From contig CM056563.1 in assembly GCA_029721515.1 (NCBI GenBank), positions 7,197,454-7,261,453 of the forward strand: a DNA stretch of 64,000 bases. The letters run 5' to 3'. The stretch comes from Synanceia verrucosa (lineage: Eukaryota; Chordata; Actinopteri; Perciformes; Synanceiidae). The notes beneath the pieces were generated by a model. That model worked only from the letters and a program-made list of their open reading frames with translations. It was not told where the DNA came from and made no database searches. Below, piece after piece: positions 57,475-64,000 of the stretch; the first letter of the stretch is position 1, and each line of letters begins with the position of its first letter. The position numbers and the translations under genes were made by a program.

Positions 57475-60161
57475 CATTAGTAGGCACGGCCCTCGTTCTT
57501 GTTTGCACACTCCACTGTTCTGACTAAATGAGAAAATTAATGAGCTGGGGTGAGCTCGAGGGAACACCACAACCTTCAGTGTCCTCCGCCAACCTCCTCC
57601 ACCTCCTGTATCCACCCCAGTGTTACTCTCTCACCTACCGCTCAGCTGTTGATGATACGTCTAGGCTCTGCAGGCCAACACAGACGATGCTGTATGACTT
57701 GACACCTGTCTCCTCCTTTATTCTTATCACTCTTGCTGTTTACACAACACTCACTGAAGACAAGAGAAAGGATGATTATGGAGAGAAGCACATCTGCAGA
57801 AGAGCTGCTTGATTATGAAGATTATTATAAGTGACTTTAATAAGACAGTAAGAGGAACCCACAGGCAAGAAGTGTACTCAAAGGGAAAGTTCAAAAAAAA
57901 GCAGAATTCCTCAAATGCAACTTTGTGAAAGAGCTAATTTACATGAGTACTCCAACACAATGCAGACGCAGAGAAGCTGAGTCACACAAATACCTACACA
58001 TTGTTAACACACTGAATAAAAGAAATAAATGATATAAATAAGCAGCAACCTGGCTGCCAGAGCAGATTAATAATGGATCTGTCTCTTTTAAGGGGATGCT
58101 TTGAAGACTCATGGATGCAAGTGTACCAGTACAAACACAGAGACAGGCGGTGCCACAAACATTTCTGAGCAAGCTCAAGGGGGGGTGTGGGTGACTGATG
58201 GAGTGGATAAAGTCCTATTTGAACAGTGTGCTGCCTCAGCTGAACTATATACTTGATTCATTACCTGTCCAGAGTGTGACAGAGAAAAACAATGTGCATC
58301 TTTAAAGCAAAAAAAGTTGTCTTTTTTTTTTCTTCCATCCTTTTTGTTTACTTCTCTCCACCAGTGGAATACAAACAGCATGTTTCTACTGAAAAGGGCA
58401 AAACATTCAGATCATCAATTTGTTATGTTGCTAAGTCTGTCAAGCTGTTAAATCTAACTTAGATTTGCATATTCACCTCTCTAAATGCTTCATTTCTAAA
58501 CAATGTGTCCTTGATCTCGGTCAGCAGATACACAAAACTTTTCCAAGGTAAGACGACATCCAAACGAAAAATTACTGGACTGAGCAACCGGTAGCAAGCA
58601 ATTTTCAAACAAATGGCAGCCATGTTGTTCGATATCCAGTTCTCAGTTCTTACATGTAACAGTCGTGCCATTAACAGTTGCTGAGACAAACCATCTGAAC
58701 AAATGGTCAATTACGCACAAACAGGCAAAGGACATTTTTCATGAGCCTGTTAGTCCAAATAAAACTCTAAATCCTTCATGCATCAATCAGTTTCTTGTTT
58801 TTTTTTTTGTTTTTTTTTGCAGGACTTTAAGGCTTTGAACCTCTGCTCCTCTGTAGCAATGTGGTTATCAATATATGAGCCAGAAACAACAGCACTGGAG
58901 AGATCCTGTGGTAGTTTTTTTTTTTTTTTTTTTTAAATAGAGGTTCTAATAGCTGAAAAAGTCCAGGGGGAGGCATTGCACCAATGCCAGTAAGCACACC
59001 GAGGGTTTTTAATCAGACATTTAAATAAATAAACCATGATTGCATCCCTTGCTCTGTCTTTCCACACAACACAAATGGCCTACAGAAATCAGATCAACTG
59101 ATATATTAGCCGAGATAAGATCCTAATACATTTTAAATAGGAGTGGATGATACTAAAGGAGGGGGTGGGGAGATGTTTATCACCAAAGAGACGGAAGAAG
59201 AGAACAAGCTAACTGCAACAGAGGGGCAGTGGGGTAGAACACAGCGCCAATGCAAACTCAAATCAAGTACATGAAATGAAGCGTTTGGCTCACAGATAAT
59301 GGTTCCTTTGCTCTACAGCAGTAACTCATTACCAACAGGACCTGAATCCATATTCTAGCTCTGTGTTAAGACATGGCCTTGGGTAAAGGACTTGAGGATG
59401 CTCAGAGTCTGTAAATAATAGATGCGGTTTTGGGAGCTGGAGACTGACACACTCAGAGTGGATGTGTCAGGGAGTGAAAGGAGGAAAAATGAAAAGGTGG
59501 TTTGATCAATCACAGAGGGCTGAAAGAAGCATTCTCAGTTTTGGGGCCATTTCATACCCTTTCCTTGAAACATTTACTTTAAAAAGCTGAACACAAAAAG
59601 CATTTCTTTTTTTTATCCAAACCCTGCATGAGGGAATGTCATTTGAAACAACAGTGGGCTGGAATTACTGGAAAACAATCCTAACTCTGGATCAAAGCTG
59701 ATGCACAAAGTCTCTCCCCAGGATGTGGAGATGTGAGAGTCATTCTTTCTTTTGTTTAAACCAAGTTCTTTGTCTCCATTGTGCGATTATTCAAATCCCA
59801 AATGACTCCCAGCAAAAGTAATTGATTGAGAGAGAAAGAGAGAGATGCGGCATTCAACTGGCTCAATGAAAACATCACTCACAATATGGTGCTGCCACAC
59901 TCTAATCATTCACTTTGATTAGAAACCTGATGAATCAGAAGACAGCTGTTTGAGCTCACATTACCAGAGACATAATTTCAGTTGACTGTTGCTCAGAACA
60001 TATTTTCATTTTAGGTTTTGGCCAACATTTCTAACCCTTAATAATAAGGTTGTTGTTCAAAAGTTCAACATGGTGGGATGCATGACTTTTCAAAGGCTTT
60101 GATAAAGTATTGTTTTATATTTGGTACTGGAACTAGGGTATTGCATTGGAAACAAAACTAT
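57473..60161. other. 2.7-kb stretch without recognised elements
   Basis: Long T-runs at 58322-58331, 58798-58820 and 58914-58934. A GA-rich tract at 59827-59846. The 94-codon frame at 57528-57812 and 83-codon minus frame at 58459-58710 are unrecognised. Confidence 0.4.
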
Positions 60162-61597
60162 TTAACTCTTTGAGTGCTATTGACATCTTTCAATGTCATT
60201 TAAAATCCAACGTTTGAGTGCCATTGACATATTCTGAAGTCAAAGTGGTTTTTCAGCAGCGGGTCGCCAAACGTGGTCTCACACAGCCTATGAGTGATAT
60301 TGGGGCTTCTGGGACATGAAGTCGGAGCATAAAGAGACGGTAAACGCCACAGAGATCAAACCAGGAAGTGGAGATGATTGCGATTACGCCTTGTTCACAC
60401 TACACACTTTTAGGCCAATCAGCAGGTCGATGACAGTTATTTTGACACCCCTCCCTCAAATCGTTGTTAAGACGCCAGTCAGAAGCTCGCTGACAAAAAC
60501 TGAACATCTAGCCTGCAAAATATCAAGTCAAGTACACTGACGTAAAAAAAAACTGCAGACATTGAGAGCAGACATGGTTGAAAGGAGCAGCGACAGCAGC
60601 AACAATAACAACAACAACTTTTCTCTTTGTGTTCTTTCACTACATGATAACGCACAAACATCCAGGAGGGCTGTGTTCTGCTCTGTGTCCATGTTAACAA
60701 TGAAAAGCTCGCTCGTTGACTGTGCTCTGTCAGCCTCCTCTCAGTAATTCCTGGTCAACAGAGCCACTCGTCCTTTTCTAGAGCTCAAATGATCGTGTGT
60801 TTACAGTGATCACTGAAACAGCTGAAATCCATCTTCAAAGATAGCAGAACAGGCTTCGTTCTAGTGTTTGGAAGGCAATATGTCCATAGATTCATTAAGG
60901 AAACTGTATGTAGGGTTGTGGCCAAAACTGGTACTGCAATCACATTCAAATTACTGTAGAGCGGTGTCTCTCCTCTCTCTCGTCCCTGACTAGAGGTTGC
61001 CAGCTAGGCTGCAGGATCCAACAGGAATGGAAAGTGTTACAGTGAATGAAAAGCAGCCACCTTGGGCACTTAGAAGGAGTAAAATGTGCCGGAGGAGAGC
61101 TGTGGAGGGACGGGGTAAAGACAGCGGAGCTCCCGGGCCGGTGGCTGGGGGTATGCAGTGAGAGTGGCCAATCAGGAGTGCTGCTGCCCATCCACTTTCA
61201 GCCATCTCCATCTTTCAAAGGCATCTCCTATACAAATCCTTGTTTTATTTCGGACTTTGTCACAACATAGTGTGAACAGCACGGAGAGTGAACGACTCCG
61301 ACAGTCCGTGTAGTGTGAACAAGGCTTTACAGAGCAAAATGGATGGATTCTGAACAAAAAGGGGTGATTTTGGTGAAAGTGGCCTCTGCACTCCTCCAAA
61401 TAAGGCAAGAATGGAACAAGGTAAAAACAAACTATTTTTTTCATGATGAAATAGAGTCTCTTCATTCATTTGAGCTATTCAGTGTTTTCAGAGTCATAGT
61501 GCAAAATATTCTGTGGTTCTTAAAATATGACTCAAAATGGGCAAAAAAGCTGGCACAAGATACTGTTTTAAAAAGACGCTGGCACTCAAAGAGTTAA
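60162..61597 (+). mobile_element. TTAA-family element (copy 3) with nested Harbinger MITE
   Basis: TTAA at 60162-60165 and 61594-61597. Ends CTCTTTGAGTGCTATTGACA and, inverted, CTCTTTGAGTGCCAGC. The two outer halves match 1934-2366 and 26175-26534. The 940-bp block at 60387-61326 interrupts it; without that the element is about 490 bp. An 84-codon frame at 61343-61597 recurs in part at about 2130-2230 and so is repeat-derived rather than a host gene. Confidence 0.85.
60387..61326. mobile_element. Harbinger-type MITE nested in the TTAA element
   Basis: Left end CGCCTTGTTCACACTACAC and right end, inverted, AGCCTTGTTCACACTACAC, 18 of 19 alike. TTA flanks both sides (60384-60386 and 61327-61329). 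The flanking text joins up exactly with the empty site seen at 2113-2120 of the copy at 1934-2366. Non-coding. Confidence 0.85.
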
Positions 61598-62237
61598 TAA
61601 AATAACATATTGACAAAATATTTCAAATGATACCCAAAACTTGTCATACAGGGTGATACACAGTGGGGAACAGTCTTGGTTTTACAGCTGGATATGAACA
61701 TCAACTAGGGAGGGGTATCAAAAACCTTAGTCTAATGAATGCCTGAAAGTAAAGGCATCTGTAGGTAGCAGCTTTTCAGGTCAATATGTTCTATATTCTA
61801 TGTTCTATATTATTTAAAACATGGCTAATTCTCCTCTTTCTACCTGCAGACAGAGAATCACATCGTCAGAGGGAGGAAGGACTGATACCGACTGATGTCA
61901 GAGTTAATATTATCACTGACGTTTTGTTTGATTTGTTTATAAAGTGACCTTGCTGTTAACATTGTGTTGCTGCTCTCGAAACAGCAATTAGTTATATTTC
62001 AAATATAAATCAATTCTAACACTGCTCTGAATTTGAAGGGCGATCATTTAGAAAGGAAAAAAAAATCAATAACAGTATTGAATAGTAGTATTGGTAAAAT
62101 CCTAACAATACCCATCCCTAGACTCCTTGAGCTCTTGTCAAGTCTGTTCCCTTTATTTGAATTGCTCAATATCACAATGACAAATTTGTCTAAGAGCCTT
62201 AACACAGTACAGCATAAAACACCATCTATTCTCAGAC
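61598..62237. other. Non-coding spacer
   Basis: Short 'ttctatattctatgttctat' repeat near 61788-61815; nothing else recognised. Confidence 0.45.
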
Positions 62238-62539
62238 CAGGGGTCTGCAACATGTAGCTCTTGATCCATGTGGCTCTGTAGCTCCTCTGCAGGTATGCAT
62301 CACGTCTATGGCTGGTGCCTTTACCTGCAGTCATAAGAGTTGTTATAACAGCTAAATAAAGAAAGTAAAATGTAAAAATATATATTTTTTTCTTTGATGT
62401 TCTACATCATAAATACAGCAGTTTTTGTACATGTAGTATAACTACAAACAAAACTCTAGGGTTTAGGGTTTCGAGGCTCCTTAACAATGTTATTTGGTGG
62501 CAAAATGTCTCTTTTGATAGAAAAGCTTGCAGACCCCTG
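62238..62539. mobile_element. hAT-type MITE (CAGGGGTCTGCAA type)
   Basis: Starts CAGGGGTCTGCAACATGTAG and ends in the inverse 'ttgcagacccctg' (13 bp, one mismatch at the inner edge). Flanks tctcagac (62230-62237) and ccttagac (62540-62547) agree at 6 of 8. Interior includes 'agctcttgatccatgtggct', typical of this hAT group. Non-coding. Confidence 0.75.
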
Positions 62540-62547
62540 CCTTAGAC

Positions 62548-64000
62548 CATCGATGTGAATAAAGGAGACATGGAAGTGGGGAAAAAATGCAAGAAACCTG
62601 AAGAGGAGCAAATGAGAATGAGTAACTTGCTGACTAACGTGTCATCTGCTGTGTGCTGGCACCCATACAGCTTTGTAAGCTTTAGTTTGGTTTAAAGAGG
62701 CACTTGAGTGCAGCCAGAGAGCCACCAAGATTCTCTTCATCTGCAAAAGAAACCAAAGTTGCATGTCATGAGTAGGCTGGGGACAGGGTAATACCCCGGA
62801 CAGGAGCTGAAGGATGCCCAACTCGCCGCCGCCAGCCTGCAGGCTCAGACAGACTCTCAGAGTGAAGCAAAGAGAGGAGAGAAGATGAGATGAGATGGGG
62901 AAGCCATGCAGTCGACTCCTATCCCTCAGTCTATCAATACCATTTGTCACCTGTCATGGCCTTGCCCCCATCAACCGTCTGTCTCATCCTGATGCTGTTA
63001 TTCATTCTGACGTTTCCATATTGCTACAAAAACCTGGCTGCAACATCTGCTTCTCAACCTTGAGACAAATCACCTGAGAGAATCTGACTGATGGATGTAT
63101 TCCTAAAAGCTGTGAGGAGCAGCATCCCCCTCAACCCCTCGGCAATGGCTCAGCTTCAATTTATCATAATCATAATTTATTTTGTGTGGCTGTGCGTACA
63201 AGGAAAACTCTGAAAAATAGGCAACCAGGAAAAGATTATTTAAATATGTATTCACCCTGAAGCTGAGAGCATGTCTTCATTACTTTTTGCCCACTGTCTC
63301 AATACTTCTGCAGTTGAACATCGCATGACCTACGCCGAATGAGAAGAAAAGCTTTTTAGCCCGTGAAAAATATCCAGCTCCAGGAGAACATATAGTATAT
63401 CACCACTTTATATTCATCTCATTTTAGCAGAATGCATCCTTAATGTGCAGGAGAACCAGTTTTATTCATGTAGAATGTGAGCCGTAGAGACAATCAGACT
63501 GGATTCATATGTTTTATTTGATGCATCAAAGCAAAAAAAATGAGACACAGAGGAGCTGAAATGATGAAATGGACGAGGAGAGGTAAGTGTCAAAGAAGGG
63601 ATGATGAGGAATTGTGAGAGTAATGAAACAGATAAGGAGCTATTGTTATAAAAGCAATAAAAGAGATCAATATGAAGAGATCTCCCAGCACAAATGCTTG
63701 GGATACCTCCATGCATGGCTGCAGTTCATTATGCTACAGTTGGAAGCGATGCAGGAACATTAGCTTTCAAGGTGTGACTGAGGAAATGATTCAGCCTCAG
63801 GACTCCAAATATCCTGATCATGGGTTTACTAAAGTCCAAACACTCTATAAAGTGAGGCATATTCAAAAACAGCACTAACTGGCTGAGTGATGCCTCGATT
63901 CATCAGTGCTTTGAAAAAATATAACCATAATTATCTTTAAAAGAGTGCAGGAGAAACAACTGTCTCAACAACAAACCAAAGCAACCCATTGACACAGGAG
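62548..64000. other. Non-coding stretch to the window end
   Basis: No gene or repeat recognised. Open frames of 60-102 codons have no known domain. Confidence 0.45.

Noticed and set aside
57285..57615. Open frames on both strands around 57.3-57.6 kb
   Set aside because: They read through the CT/CA microsatellite; no independent coding signal.
61343..61597. 84-codon frame as a host gene
   Set aside because: Part of the same reading recurs at about 2130-2230 in another copy of the TTAA element, so it is repeat sequence.

Overview
The window looks like nuclear DNA of a ray-finned fish, probably a spiny-rayed teleost. It is AT-rich, full of dinucleotide microsatellites, and packed with short DNA transposons of the kinds usual in teleosts: Tc1/mariner, hAT, PIF/Harbinger and TTAA-targeting elements. 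It also holds a 5'-truncated L1-type LINE and a tRNA-headed SINE with an ATGG-rich tail. I see no operons, no bacterial-type genes, no rRNA or tRNA gene and no CRISPR array. The species cannot be fixed from the sequence alone.

No host gene could be established. The only complete, convincing protein-coding gene is the 342-residue transposase of a Tc1-like transposon (19573-20601, minus strand). Everything else with recognisable protein similarity is a broken transposon gene: two Tc1-type transposases of one family (9.8-11.0 kb and 36.7-37.2 kb), a Tc1 helix-turn-helix scrap (15.9 kb), LINE ORF2 pieces (18.7-21.9 kb), a possible Harbinger-type fragment (38.1-38.4 kb) and a hAT BED finger (56.3 kb). 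Three short minus-strand stretches near 24.5-30.2 kb could be exons of an unidentified gene, but the evidence is weak. The window is best read as a gene desert or as intronic sequence.

Layout. 0-7 kb: a degenerate TTAA element, a LINE-like repeat, a Harbinger MITE and two sister hAT MITEs with 8-bp target duplications. 7.7 kb: a perfect 42-bp palindrome. 8.3-12.8 kb: pieces of a long-armed foldback family around a dead Tc1-like element. 15.4-21.9 kb: a pile-up ending in an L1-type LINE (11-bp target duplications) that carries a MITE and a pristine Tc1 element. 22.5-23.2 kb: two SINEs head to head. 23-31 kb: the quietest stretch. 31.5-32.4 kb: a striking TTAA-flanked foldback with 352-bp arms. 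34-40 kb: a second pile-up of Tc1, Harbinger and unclassified TIR elements, bracketed by local duplications. 42.5 and 43.7 kb: two minisatellites. 45-57 kb: hAT-derived elements and LINE/SINE tails. 60.1-61.6 kb: a Harbinger MITE nested in a TTAA element. 62.2 kb: a last hAT MITE.

The elements do not form a pathway. Their value is a readable order of insertion and several long inverted repeats that would give double-stranded RNA if transcribed. The TIRs, target duplications and copy-to-copy matches were read directly by eye. Superfamily names rest on target-site length and terminal motifs and are less certain.
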